DNA of 64,000 nucleotides from Branchiostoma belcheri (Eukaryota; Chordata; Leptocardii; Amphioxiformes; Branchiostomatidae). Positions 20,091-32,222 of the stretch are shown piece by piece. Within the stretch, counting starts at the first letter, position 1, and the number at the start of each line of letters is the position of its first letter. The notes below the pieces were generated by a model. The model was not told where the DNA came from and did not search any database. It worked only from the letters and a program-made list of their open reading frames with translations. The translations under genes and the position numbers were made by a program. The DNA lies in the NCBI RefSeq assembly GCF_001625305.1, contig NW_017803669.1:216443-280442 (forward strand), written 5' to 3'.

Positions 20091-21590
20091 CAGACACATG
20101 ATTCTGGCTACGGGTTGCGTCTAAGAAGGCACAATGTTTGGGCCTGCTTGGAATTTGAACCTTTACCTTTTAAGTCAACAACCCGTTGCAAGACCACCTT
20201 AAGCTTGCCACCTTGTAAAAGTGTGTACCCTTTGTTACTATTGATTTTGCCTGGACTCATTTAGTCTGCAGCAGGTAAAGCATTTACGTATGATGTGCTG
20301 AGTAATTACATTTGCCTTGCTCCATTATGTTGGCTGGAAGTCCGTGAAAATTCTCATGCCCTTAGAATGTAAAAATCAATATTGGTTGAGGCAAAAGCCA
20401 TTTTTCCCGGCCGTAACCATATTTTGTTATGAATGAAGCTATGCAGATGACATGGTGTGTATGGATAGGGCATGGAAAAGGTAAAATGGGTCCAACTGGA
20501 GTAAAGTTACACATACATGTAGTAACCTGGGTTACTAAGTTTACTAAGTTAAGTTAAACATTACGCTTATAAATGAAAATATGGCAGGTGGCCATCAGTG
20601 CGAACACATTGTCAATCCGGATGATTTCTGAAAATGATATGATGCTCAATCTGACATTGAAATGTGCCAGTCCTGCTGCCCCCAGCACACATAAATATTC
20701 ATTTTTAGACTATCTTTAGGAACCATAGTATTAAGAAAGATGCAACTATTGCTAGATTTACCTTGATGTTGCTGTACATTGTTTTCTGTCTAGGAAAATG
20801 GATTTGGTGTGTGCGGAGACATTTTGTCTTTTTATTCTTAGCTGTATGTGCATACATATTGGGGTTTTCATTTAGTATTTCATCTTTGGGGATTTTAATG
20901 TATTTGGTTCTCACAGAAAAAATTCCTTTGAGATCTGGCAAAGTTCAAACCACAGTGCCAAGGAATCATGGTTATCATTACAAATAATAGTTGCACACAC
21001 AATGTTATATGAATTTCAGAGCCTACATGTGGTTTGCCCCTCTTGTAAGCTGTTAAGGTGTATTAACCTATCTTGCAAAACTGTCTCAGATTTTTTTCAT
21101 GAAAGTCATGGAACGACAGGGAAAAAGATTGCTCTGAGGCTAAGGCCAGGGCTGCAAGTAGGACATGATAGCATTTTAGTGCTGGAGCTGCCAAATGTAC
21201 AATGTAAATACATGTCGATTTTTAGGCATCCTATTTCATGATTCAAAGGAACAATACAAAATTTGGCTCCCGGCGATATGTGCACCCTGCAGGCTGCAAT
21301 GTGTTTTTGTTGCTGTTTCCAGTTTACCGACAATTCTTGCCACTATAGAATACCTCCGAAATACTCCCGCAAATGATGCCAGCTAGTTCACCAATGAAAG
21401 CACTCAGCCATGCTGTGTCATGGAAAACCTGAAACCTACGTATCACACAAGTCTCGTGATTTATGAGATGTGAGCTACATCGGAAAATAAACACAGCTCC
21501 AGTAAATCTGACCAGGAATTTAAGCGACGAAACGTCAGGAATCTGCAAATTTTTATCACATTCAGCAAAGTTACCGGTCAAAAATAGTAC
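20091..21590. other. unannotated sequence
   Basis: Low in recognisable repeats. Frames up to 91 codons on both strands (20705-20987, 21002-21599) show no identifiable domain. I see no RNA gene. Confidence 0.35.
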
Positions 21591-21593
21591 TAA

Positions 21594-21966
21594 GGTCACA
21601 CCAATTTAATTTCTTGGTTAACGGATTTTTCTAGAAAAATAATGGAGCGGGCGGGCGAAAAAAAATAAAAATAAAAACCTAGGTATCCTATATTATGGCC
21701 CAAAATGGTACGATAGAAGCCATGAAGTCAACACACCAGGCTGGTTCAAAATTTAAACAATGACTTTTGAACTTTTAATGATACCATTGCATTGAAAGAT
21801 ACATTGTAGAATAACTGTAACAACTAGGAAGGAAAGGACTGTTTTCCACTGTTCAGGGCAAAATATGAGCATTTTGCAGTTGATTCTGAATTTTTATTTT
21901 TATTTGCAAATCAGAAAAAAATGAAGCGGGCGAATCCGTTAACCAAGAAATTAAATTGGTGTGGCC
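21594..21966 (+). mobile_element. PIF/Harbinger-like MITE, complete (copy 2)
   Basis: 373 bp, same orientation as copy 1, TAA duplication at 21591-21593 and 21967-21969. The left terminus has one change (GGTCACACC). The interior matches copy 1 almost throughout, with only small indels. Confidence 0.9.
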
Positions 21967-21969
21967 TAA

Positions 21970-23974
21970 GGGCGTGTTTCCGAATTCGGGGTGTTCAATT
22001 TCTTAATTTTTTTCAGTACAGGGCATCCAAAGCACATGGAGTACATGTATGTGGGTAGAATAATTTGTTATCAGTTTTTTATTGATTTTGTGATTTTTTG
22101 AAGTGGTGATTCTGATCTGTAAAGATAACTTACTATAATAGGAGGACAGAAGTTCCCAAAAGACTTTCATACCCACCTGTCAGAATTGGGAACACATGGT
22201 TTGGCAACATTCAGAACACGCTCACAAAAAACAGTCTTTATGGACTGGGGGGGGGGGTAAGGAAGAATGCTCTTGGTAAATGACAATTAAAATTTAGACT
22301 AAGGGAGAGGTTAATGTATTGTATATTTTCTGTTTTCTATTTTTATAATTGAAAAAATGGAGAGATCAATCAAAGAGCTACTTGTTATATATTTCATAGT
22401 ACACGTAGGTGTAAAATTTGTGTGCCCCTAATATCAATGAAGGAAAATTATCACCAGTCTGCCATCCATCGCTGAAAGTGAAACTACATTTCTTCAACGT
22501 TGCAGAACATCACCCGGCTACCTGACTACAATGTCATTGTCATGACCTTTAGCTAAATGTCCTTGTAATGCATCTGGTAAGAAACATGTAGTTGCACAAT
22601 CAAGCCTGATATAAGCATCATCGATCCTAGCGGGGCAGGCAATCCCGGGATTGCTGGATTGTCTTTGATTGTTACCCATAGCCTTTGCTGGTAGTTACAG
22701 GGTGTCAGGTGCAAACTGAATGGAAGAGCTGATGGAAGCAAGTCATATTAAATAATTGTGTCCACAGGGAGTTCATCAGAAGTCTGCATACAGAACTGTG
22801 TAGTTTTTGTTTAATTCTATGCGAGTTTAGTGGCCAGAGCTTAGCGATACATTTTCTGGGCGTGCAGAAATTGCGTGCGGGGTGGGAGGGGGTCATTACG
22901 GGTGCACAATTTGCCCAAGCCACTTTTTCAGTCTAATATGGAATATTTTCCAACTATATAGTGAGAAAGTATTCTATTACATGTACATGTATTTGAAAAT
23001 GTGTAATTCCTACTGAATGTCAAACATTAAGAGCCATGATACCCAAATGGATCTTGTAAACATACATCATTGTCATCATTGTCATAGTGACTCATACATC
23101 ATTAGCCCTTAAATTTGCTTTATAGAAAATGAAAACTAAAAAACGGTATGGTCAGTTGTGGATGTAATGTTGACAGAAGAAATTCTTTTTCTCCTTTTTC
23201 AGATGTGTCTTGGGATTCAATTAAATTTGGGGGTATACATGTATGCCACCAAGCAGTCTGTGCATTCGCACTATCCACAAGTTAGTAAATAAGCCATTTC
23301 ATTGATGCAAAAATGACAGCTTTTTTTAGAAGCACTTGCACAGCCCACAGCCCCTTAGGCTGAAGTGCAGATCCTTGATAACATATTTCTAATTATTTGC
23401 AGGTCGCGATTGATTTACCTAGGGTGTAGGAGCGATTTTCTTACAAAATAATTAGAGCGACAGAACGTACCATGATCAATAGCTTTGATAAAATGCTTCA
23501 TCCCCTTGAGGGTTGTCTCCGAAAGTACCTCGAAATTCTACATCGCAGATTTAATCTGCTGCTCTGCCATGAAATCCAATTGATATAGATCTTGTAGGAA
23601 CTGCCACCAGATTCAATCAGTCAAACAGATAAATGAATTGCCTGAGTCAGCAATTTTTGATTTTGTTCCGTCTTTCCTCGCCTTTGCAGGGTTCAGGGCA
23701 GGCCTGGAAAGATGGAGACAGAATGTAGGAATGTCCAGAAGTCTTATCAATCCATTTTCATCAATATGGAGAAAGTTGCAATGTCATGTCTTCTGGATAT
23801 ACATGTAGTTATTAATAGTCATTACAAGTTTAATGTACAAGATTTTTATGAATACTGCTTGTACAATTAGACCCTACAGGCTACATGACTAAAAGGTCAA
23901 GGTGAAACCATCATTATTTATATTGGCCTGGGAGGAAACCTTGAATCTACATTTCTCTATTACACACACATACT

Positions 23975-24013
<39 letters not shown>

Positions 24014-24158
24014 TGTACTACACATACTTCATCTTGCACACACGGACATTCAGTCAACACATTTTGGCATTCTTCATTTCAAGTCCAAAAACCAACAAAT
24101 GGTATTTCTTCAGCCTAACTGCTTGAGTAAATTTATACTCACATTTTTTTTGTACAGA
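21970..24158. other. unannotated sequence
   Basis: About 2.2 kb with few recognisable repeats. A G-run lies at 22241-22258 and a perfect (CA)15 microsatellite at 23981-24010. No gene, RNA or convincing exon was identified; it may be intronic or intergenic unique DNA. Confidence 0.35.
23981..24010. repeat. (CA)n microsatellite
   Basis: Fifteen uninterrupted AC dinucleotides, with an imperfect CACACA tract just upstream. Confidence 0.95.
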
Positions 24159-24576
24159 GGCCACAGCAATTAATTTTATGGATGACATCCTCTGTAGACT
24201 CCAAACCTAATGCGAGCGGGCGAAAAAAAAAGAGGCGGCCAAAAAAAACAAGGTTCCTACATTTTTTAATTTTGACTCAATCATTGTACAAATGGTTTTT
24301 ATTCAGTGGGAACATCACATACATGTATACACAGCTAGCACCACATATCATTGCATCAAAGTAAGAAACGAAACATTAATTCATAGCCTTTTCTTGTCTC
24401 CTCTCTTCATAGTTATCTGCCATACACCTTCCGGCATGGCAACAGACATCTTTGCCCATTTTCGGCACATTGACAACTGTCATAAGGCAACCAACTTTCT
24501 TGTGTTTTTTTTTTCAAAATTAGGCGAAAATCAAAGCACGCGCTGATGTCATCCATAAAAATTACTTGCTGTGGCC
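24159..24576 (+). mobile_element. MITE, 418 bp, relative of the Harbinger-like family
   Basis: TIRs of about 31 bp: GGCCACAGCAATTAATTTT...GATGACATC at the left and its inverse ending GCTGTGGCC at the right. AGA flanks both sides (24156-24158, 24577-24579). The left interior has GCGAGCGGGCGAAAAAAAAA, the same motif as in the main MITE. This suggests a diverged sister lineage using the same transposase type, although AGA departs from the TWA rule. Confidence 0.7.
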
Positions 24577-24579
24577 AGA

Positions 24580-26355
24580 CTTTCATCTCAAGTCTCCGCC
24601 TCCCCATGTTGGAGGATGAAGATATTGCAGAAGGTTATCTTGCTCTTCATACTCCAAATTTAATCCCCTAAGCTTGACCTTTGGGCCATGCAAAGGGCGT
24701 GTCCATGCAGGAATCTTATGATATTGCTTTCCTTTCGAAATGAAACCTCAATTTTGTAATGTAACTCTGTTTCTGTGCCAGTATTTAGTCTGCAGACATA
24801 CATGTACATGTAGCTGTGCTGCTGCCCCTTGCACACAAGCTTTGCAGATACATTATTGTACTAATTGAAGGTTCACTTACTCACTCAGTCCCGTCACTAA
24901 TGATTATAGCATCAACCCTAAGAATTCTGTCACCTTTCAGACTCACTGACTATCCAGGATTTGATTATTCTGCTTTAAATTTAAAATTAATGGATTTAAG
25001 AGATTTAGCATTGCATGCCCACAATTATATATATATTATATAACACTGTCCTGTATTGCAATGATAATGTACATGTACAGTACTATAATTTATATTGATA
25101 TGACATTATGTAACAAAACACCATGATATAGCAGAACCTCCAGCTTTTACAGTCATCTTACTTCTACTATACAACGAATGCCTTTACGGGTCAGGCAATA
25201 TGCAATGAATTTTTTATTTGAAGTAAATGATACATCTAATATTGTTATCATGACCATAATTGTAGAGGGCTTAGTAGACTATCTTATTACAGGTAAATTG
25301 TTATATCCAACATGATCTTGCATAATGATTACATAATACACTACTAACATAGTCCTTTCTCAGGATGCAGAATTTTGTATCCATGATTCCCTGTTAAGTT
25401 GGAAGCTCTGGAATATGGGAATTCTATGAGTTGCTCCATGAATGCACAGAATGATTTGACCAATACCTTTAACTGAATACCTGCATCAGAGAGAAAGGAA
25501 TGAAATCACAATGAATAGTCTGACTGTGTGAATTACTGTATGATAATAATTTTTCAAACTCTAAGGTAGGGGCTCCAGAATGAAATCATGTGGTGGGGCA
25601 CACAGGTTTACTGCCTTCATCAAAGAGGAAGGAATAGAACCATAGGGAATAGTTTTTGATTGCATCAGATGCCTGATGGAGGACAAAAATATTTCTGAAG
25701 AGTCCTGTTGATTGGTTGAGTTTCAAATTGCAGGGTGATGGGCATGTGGGATTGATCTTATGTATTTAACATCACCTCAAGGTCAGAAGAATAAAATGAC
25801 TCAACTTTGTACAGAAGTGTACAGAAATGTTATAAGCATGCCGTTGGATTCTTTTGTTAACTTACGGTGCTTTGAGGACACTTGATAAGGTCATCCTTCT
25901 CTTAAGAGTTAAGAAATTCTTACTTTGGATTACAAGAGATAATTTTTGATTATTGAATCTTGGTACATGTGTACACTCAGTTTTATAGTCAAAGAGTGAA
26001 TACTGTCATATGAAACTTTTCCTCTCTGCTTTTAGGATATCTGCTTGCTTGTATGTTCAAGAACCTAGGAAATAAATTGGTTTGGACTAAAATGAAACAA
26101 AAACAAGACTCCCTAGGACCAAGGTCCTTGCTAGGACACATGCCTTTGTGAAATAATCATGGCATTTGTAGTGTGCGCTAAAGTAAAGGGCCATTCACAC
26201 AAGGCAAAAAAAATATCATTTTATTAACACCGCGTGGTGCGACAAATTTTTGGAGCATGTAAACAAGCCTGCCACTGATGCGAACGTCAGTGAGGGGCTT
26301 ACTTAATACACCCTCTTTTACGTCAACATGCCAAATGTCAGACAAATTCATCAGA
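24580..26355. other. unannotated sequence
   Basis: AT-rich, low repeat content. No gene, RNA gene or mobile element was recognised. Confidence 0.35.
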
Positions 26356-26364
26356 AGAATCTTC

Positions 26365-27042
26365 GGGTTGGTGGAAAAAGAAGTCCAGTGCAATATTGCG
26401 GAAAAAGCAGTCCAGTCCGATTAGGGGGTGGAAAGTCCGGTGGTTTCTGTGTGTAGTACCGCCCACTTGCAAAATACGATAAAAGTACAAGCAGTCTGGT
26501 GTGTTACTGCATGTCATGGTGTGAAACGCACTCATTGAATACATCAGATTCTATTCAAATGCCGACAACTGCCTTCGATACTTAAGTAAATAAGAAGAGG
26601 CGAGCGGCAGCTAATTGGGGGTGTGTGGTGGGGTTTTGCGTTTGGTGCGTTTTCTTCAATGAAATTCTATAATAAAAAATGGAAAAGTTATATGGAATTA
26701 CAAGGCTTATAAAATTAGCACGGTTATGTCCTCGAGCGGCTGGGGCAGTCAGTTCAGTTCAGTTCAGGTCCTCCTCGTGGAATGAGATTACAATTAGCTG
26801 CTGCTCCGCCTCTTATTATATATGTAAGTATCGCAGACAGTTGTCGGCATTTGGGTAGCTGTATCCAATGAGTGCACTTCACACCATGACATGTGGTAAC
26901 ATACCAGACTGCTTGTACTTTTATCATATTTTGCAAGGGGGTGCTACTACACACAGAAACCACCGGACTGCTTTTTCCACCCCCAAATCGGACTGGACTG
27001 CTTTTTCCACCAATAGGACTGGACTCCTTTTTCCACCAACCC
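26365..27042. mobile_element. Mutator-like foldback element (copy 1)
   Basis: 678 bp with inverted arms of about 255 bp (26365-26620 and 26785-27042). It starts GGGTTGGTGGAAAAAG and ends with the inverse. The 9-mer AGAATCTTC is duplicated at 26356-26364 and 27043-27051. Arms contain repeats of AAAAAGCAGTCCAGTCC. The loop holds a (CAGTT)n run near 26747 and no coding sequence. Long TIRs with a 9-bp duplication fit non-autonomous Mutator-like (MULE) elements. Confidence 0.85.
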
Positions 27043-27051
27043 AGAATCTTC

Positions 27052-27973
27052 CGTTGATTCATTGGTGCAAAAAAGTTGTCCAAAGTATCAAGTTAAAAGT
27101 TTTATCTTAGCAAAGAAGACTATTGTTACAGTTGTAGTATTTCCTCACAAATTATGTAAATGTGGCCTTAATTCATTTGTATGGTTTATTCCTAACAAAT
27201 GAATGTTCAACTTTCAATTTTACTGTACTAACACCACAAGAAATTGATATTACCATCAATTTTTTTTAATACAGGCTTTTAGAATTATTTCTTGTTGTTT
27301 TTTGTTGCCATTTTCATTACAACAACTGGAGCCCTGTAGACCTTATATTACACCCAATTGATCTGTAATTTGGTATGGATGTGCCTTAGAATTAAAGGTA
27401 TATATACCAAGAGAAATCCATCAACATCTTTGCCATACACCCCTTTAAAATTGAATAACTTGGGACTACATGTAGCTAGCACTCACTCGGCAGTCCAATC
27501 AGTGGAAATGACCAGGCTTTATGACACCATGTACACATCGGAGGTCATTAACCCTCACCTTTTCTAATGTACCTATTCAGTATTCATAAATAATTTCCTA
27601 CTTGCACACTGATAAGATTATCTGCTGGTAATAAATAAGTGGGTGTGGCCCTGTGAACATGGCACGTCTTTCCCTTTCTCAGTGAAGAATCATTACCTAC
27701 AAATTGCCTGCTGCATTTCACAGCACCCTTTTATGGGTGTTATACAATTCCCCCAGATGGGCAGCAAAGATCTACAAATGTATTTTACATTCCTGTCAGC
27801 TGCCTCCCCCGGCCCGCCCTGCCTGGCAGGGATGGATGGCTCCTCTAATTTGTTCATCTATTTTCTTAATGGTGCCGTCCATTATATATGGACACTTGTA
27901 ATTACTGGGGATGGATTCTTTACTAGGGGTGGGGCAGAGCTTGTCATAGTGGCTGGGATTGATATGTGGGTAG
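27052..27973. other. unannotated sequence with one repeat module
   Basis: 27310-27430 carries the 'ATTGATCTGTAATTTGGTATGG' type module also seen at 1811, 32507, 36955 and 42373. A 125-codon frame at 27643-28020 has no recognisable domain. Confidence 0.35.
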
Positions 27974-28130
27974 AATCTCCAAGCAGATGTTTGAGGAAGC
28001 TAAATTGTAACATTTTGTGAGCCACCCTTTTCTGTGGCAAACTGCCTCCTCAAGGATGATACATTTTGAAAAGGCAACTTGGAAACCATGCTATTACAAT
28101 TTAGCTTTCTCCAATATCTGCTTGGAGATT
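27974..28130. mobile_element. palindromic MITE, 157 bp
   Basis: AATCTCCAAGCAGATGTTTG...GCTAAATTGTAACA at the left is matched, inverted, by TATTACAATTTAGC...ATATCTGCTTGGAGATT at the right (arms about 40 bp). A lone terminus-like CTCTGCTTGGAGAC occurs at 44119. The target duplication is unclear. Confidence 0.75.
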
Positions 28131-28383
28131 AGTGTGTACCTACATGTATAGCGCAAAAGGGGAGGCTGACAAGGTGTGCAGTTTTAGAATTCATTCCTAT
28201 TGTAACATACATAATGTGCTTACATTGTATGTGGGCCATAAATTTGTATTGCGTTTGAAGCCTTAAGTTTAGATGAACTGCACAATTTTCTAGTTGTCTA
28301 TAAAAAGGTAAAAGTAAGAAGAGTTACGATGAAGGGATGATGAAATGTATCTGATGGATTTAGGTCCCTATTAGGACCCCCCC
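28131..28383. other. unannotated sequence up to the gap
   Basis: No feature recognised. The contig ends in a C-run (28377-28383) directly at the gap. Confidence 0.4.
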
Positions 28384-29372
28384 NNNNNNNNNNNNNNNNN
28401 NNNNNNNNNNNNNNNNNNNNNNNNNNNNNNNNNNNNNNNNNNNNNNNNNNNNNNNNNNNNNNNNNNNNNNNNNNNNNNNNNNNNNNNNNNNNNNNNNNNN
28501 NNNNNNNNNNNNNNNNNNNNNNNNNNNNNNNNNNNNNNNNNNNNNNNNNNNNNNNNNNNNNNNNNNNNNNNNNNNNNNNNNNNNNNNNNNNNNNNNNNNN
28601 NNNNNNNNNNNNNNNNNNNNNNNNNNNNNNNNNNNNNNNNNNNNNNNNNNNNNNNNNNNNNNNNNNNNNNNNNNNNNNNNNNNNNNNNNNNNNNNNNNNN
28701 NNNNNNNNNNNNNNNNNNNNNNNNNNNNNNNNNNNNNNNNNNNNNNNNNNNNNNNNNNNNNNNNNNNNNNNNNNNNNNNNNNNNNNNNNNNNNNNNNNNN
28801 NNNNNNNNNNNNNNNNNNNNNNNNNNNNNNNNNNNNNNNNNNNNNNNNNNNNNNNNNNNNNNNNNNNNNNNNNNNNNNNNNNNNNNNNNNNNNNNNNNNN
28901 NNNNNNNNNNNNNNNNNNNNNNNNNNNNNNNNNNNNNNNNNNNNNNNNNNNNNNNNNNNNNNNNNNNNNNNNNNNNNNNNNNNNNNNNNNNNNNNNNNNN
29001 NNNNNNNNNNNNNNNNNNNNNNNNNNNNNNNNNNNNNNNNNNNNNNNNNNNNNNNNNNNNNNNNNNNNNNNNNNNNNNNNNNNNNNNNNNNNNNNNNNNN
29101 NNNNNNNNNNNNNNNNNNNNNNNNNNNNNNNNNNNNNNNNNNNNNNNNNNNNNNNNNNNNNNNNNNNNNNNNNNNNNNNNNNNNNNNNNNNNNNNNNNNN
29201 NNNNNNNNNNNNNNNNNNNNNNNNNNNNNNNNNNNNNNNNNNNNNNNNNNNNNNNNNNNNNNNNNNNNNNNNNNNNNNNNNNNNNNNNNNNNNNNNNNNN
29301 NNNNNNNNNNNNNNNNNNNNNNNNNNNNNNNNNNNNNNNNNNNNNNNNNNNNNNNNNNNNNNNNNNNNNNNN
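28384..29372. other. assembly gap (989 N)
   Basis: Unsequenced. Immediately to its right, ATCACCTCCTCAGCTGCCCC (29373-29392) starts again at 29393, so the gap edge cuts into a 20-bp tandem repeat. The apparent long minus-strand open frame across the gap is an artefact of the N run. Confidence 0.99.
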
Positions 29373-29407
29373 ATCACCTCCTCAGCTGCCCCATCACCTC
29401 CTCAGTT

Positions 29408-30369
29408 TACCATGTAAGTTAGATTCAGGTGACCATCCGATTAAGCTGTGTTGAATCAGTCTTCTTAGTATCTCATCCTATATGAGAGGTGTTGTGATCA
29501 ACCACCTCAGTCTTCATATTTTTGATGGACGTCTCAGTTGATTTACTTTCATGTTTTCTTTGTTTCTAGAACAATGTTGTGGTCACCAGGTCTGATTTTC
29601 TCTCTCCCCTTTTACTTAGACTTAGACTTAGTTCCTTCCCTTCTACAATTTATCTAAAATCCATGTGCTAATGTAGTTATCCATGTGGCAATTGAGATGA
29701 AATTGCCAAGCTGCTCCTCCTGAATAAACAATGGCTGTAAGCAGACCTAGTTGTTCAGACAGGTGATGGAGATGATAAAGCAGCATGCAGGCAAATTCAT
29801 CCATCTGAACACTTATAGTGTCACAAGAAGAGCCTTTGAATATGATTGCAATGTTCAGATTATTCAAGTACATGATTGTATAGAGAATGCGGTGACATTT
29901 GTTAATGCAAAAAAGTTTTTGCTGCTGATACAGCAGTCATTGCTCCCAACAGAGACAGTGAGGCAACCAATGGCTTTATTTCCAATTTGCTGACAATGTT
30001 TCATTAATAGGCAACCCATAACAGGCATCAGGTAGTAATTGCATGGGACGACTTCATCAGCATGTGTCAATACTTTCTGCAGGCACTGTAAATATACCTG
30101 CCTACCGAGGTCTCACTAGAGAAAGACAAGGAATCTGATTACGCCACATACACATTATGCATCAGCAAGGGAGGCAACCAAAGCTAGAAAATTTTGCACA
30201 AGGAGAAACTTGACAAAAAACCCTTGTTTATTATTCATAACTTTCTATTAAAGGCATTTATTTCTTTTCTCAACACATCATTGGTTTGGCCCTAATGGTA
30301 CTTTTCAAGGGAAGAAAGATTGTCTCTTCAGAGAGTCAGATTGTACTGAGCTTATTACCTAAATGGAAA
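29408..30369. other. unannotated sequence
   Basis: No gene or repeat family recognised. Short frames on both strands at 29643-30070 look like chance. Confidence 0.35.
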
Positions 30370-30765
30370 TGTAGGTATTGTTTTTGGACTGTGTGTGTGT
30401 GTTTCCAAATACTTCGGTCAGCATAACTTAAAGCCCTATCAAAATTCTTATAGATTGTGATGATATCTGGTATGTGGGTAGGTCTGAGGAAGACAAAGGT
30501 CAAGGTCAAATTTGGGCCTCCTGTTGTAGATAATAGGACTTTGATACATGTAATGTATGTAATTTATGTCAAGTGGATCATGAACAGATATTAATTATGC
30601 AAATTTGGACCTAATTTGCATGCTAAATGCATAATCACTGAAAATACAATTCCTTAGTGGTATTTCATACTTTTTACATATGTGCAAGTTAGTTTGAGGA
30701 TGACATCCCAATGTATATATTATGTTAATATTGAGGTCATTTGCATAATTTATGATGAAATGTTG
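30370..30765 (+). repeat. dispersed repeat with octamer (ATGCAAAT-type) module
   Basis: It contains GGTAGGTCTGAGGAAGAC, AAGGTCAAGGTCAAATTTGG and GGGCCTCCTG (shared with 3413-4030). These are followed by ATTAATTATGCAAATTTGGA/CCTAATTTGCATGC, which recurs at 54355, 63230 and in part at 18590, 48575 and 63850. A dispersed repeat interior, probably Helitron-derived. Confidence 0.6.
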
Positions 30766-31556
30766 AAATGTAACCTTCCCAAAGGATTATTCTCATGTAG
30801 GTATGAGGTCTCCAAATTCTTGTTTTAGAGATGTCTGCCCACTCACACAGTCACACACTCACTGTCTGGTTTATCATCTATTGTTCCTTGTCTTCCGAGG
30901 GTTAAAAAGACATGCTTGAACTGCAATACTGAGGCTTGATGGCAGCCTGTAATAACATCAGATCTATGATCTACATGTAGTTCAGGAATGGCCATGATCA
31001 TACAGAGATTCTTTATTGACACAACAAAAAAGTACAGAGACTTTTGTATGGTCTTCTACAACTTAACTTTAGATCTAGCAAAGCTACATGTAAATACATG
31101 TATGGATAACGCTATCTTACGTACAGAGTATATGTATGATGTAACAATAAAGGTTAACTATTCTCTAACGTGTGTCCTCTAAGATCGAAACATTCTTTAA
31201 TGTATTTTCCTATTTGAACACTGTATTGGTTATCTCCCCTGAGAATGTAGTTGCATTAGTCTAGATCTAGACAGCAGACCTCTGCCTTACATGTAGACCT
31301 TGTGGACATATTTAGGTCCTGAATTAAAAGCCTCAGCTGCAATAGTGCTGCCTCATTACACGTCTTTGACTGGAAATGGTGGCATGTTATCCTTTCGCAT
31401 GGCTCAATTAGTCCTTGAGTCCTACAAATGAACTTTGACAAACCCAGTTTTCTGCATGGATGATTTATTGGTGCCTTAAGTACATTCAAAGTTACCTTGC
31501 CTGTAATTGTTCCCTGTGGATTTCAAATCCTGCAATCATGTTTCCACATTCTAACC
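30766..31556. other. unannotated sequence
   Basis: AATAAAGG near 31147 after a decayed frame (30988-31140) could be another LINE tail, but no tail repeat follows. Nothing else is recognised. Confidence 0.3.
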
Positions 31557-31559
31557 TTA

Positions 31560-31934
31560 GGCCACACCAATTTAATTTGTTGGTTCTCTGATTTTTTTCA
31601 GAAAAAATATGAAGCGACAGGGCGAAAAAAAATAAAAATAAAAACAGGTCTTGGCATCCTATTATAGGCTTAAATGCTACGAAATGAGCCACGAAGTCAA
31701 CACAAAAGGCTGGGTTAAAATTTAAACATTGAATTTTGAACTTTTAATCAAACCACTGCATTGATAGATGGAAAAACTGTAACAACTAGGAAGAAAAAGA
31801 CTTTCCTCAACTGTTGGGGGGCAAAACATGAGCATTTTTCAATTGATTCAGGACCAGAATCAGATTTTTTTTTTGCAAATCAGAAAAAAACGAAGAGGCG
31901 AATCCGAGAACCAACAAATTAAATTGGTGTGGCC
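31560..31934 (+). mobile_element. PIF/Harbinger-like MITE, diverged copy 3
   Basis: 375 bp, same orientation as copies 1 and 2 but more diverged (TTTGTTGGTTCTCTG in place of TTTCTTGGTTAACGG). It is flanked by an 8-bp direct repeat TAACCTTA (31552-31559 and 31935-31942), which is longer than the family's 3-bp duplication. The fragment at 5129 belongs to this subfamily. Confidence 0.85.
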
Positions 31935-31947
31935 TAACCTTATACGA

Positions 31948-32222
31948 GGCCACACCATTTTAATTTATTGGTTCACGGATCAACCCACTTCATTTTTGAC
32001 TGATTTGAAAAAAAAAATTCAGGCTCAACTCCAGAATCAACTCCAAAATGCTCATATTTTTGCCCTACCAGTTAAAGGAAGTCCCTTCTCTTCAGAGTTG
32101 TTACAGATTTTGCATATATCAATGCAGTGCTTTGTTTGAAAGTTTGAAATTTGTTTGAATTACAAACCAGCCTGGTATGTTGACTTCATGGCTCCTATCA
32201 TAGGATGCCTAGGCCTATTTAT
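31948..32222 (-). mobile_element. MITE copy 4, 3'-truncated, opposite orientation
   Basis: It starts GGCCACACCATTTTAATTT 13 bp after copy 3 and follows the reversed interior order (AGAATCAACTCCAAAATGCTC, GTTGACTTCATGGCTCC, GGATGCCTAGGCCT). It stops where family B sequence begins at about 32222, so its far terminus was lost when that repeat inserted or recombined. Confidence 0.8.

Noticed and set aside
28298..29377. 359-codon minus-strand open frame
   Set aside because: Almost entirely N; an artefact of the assembly gap.
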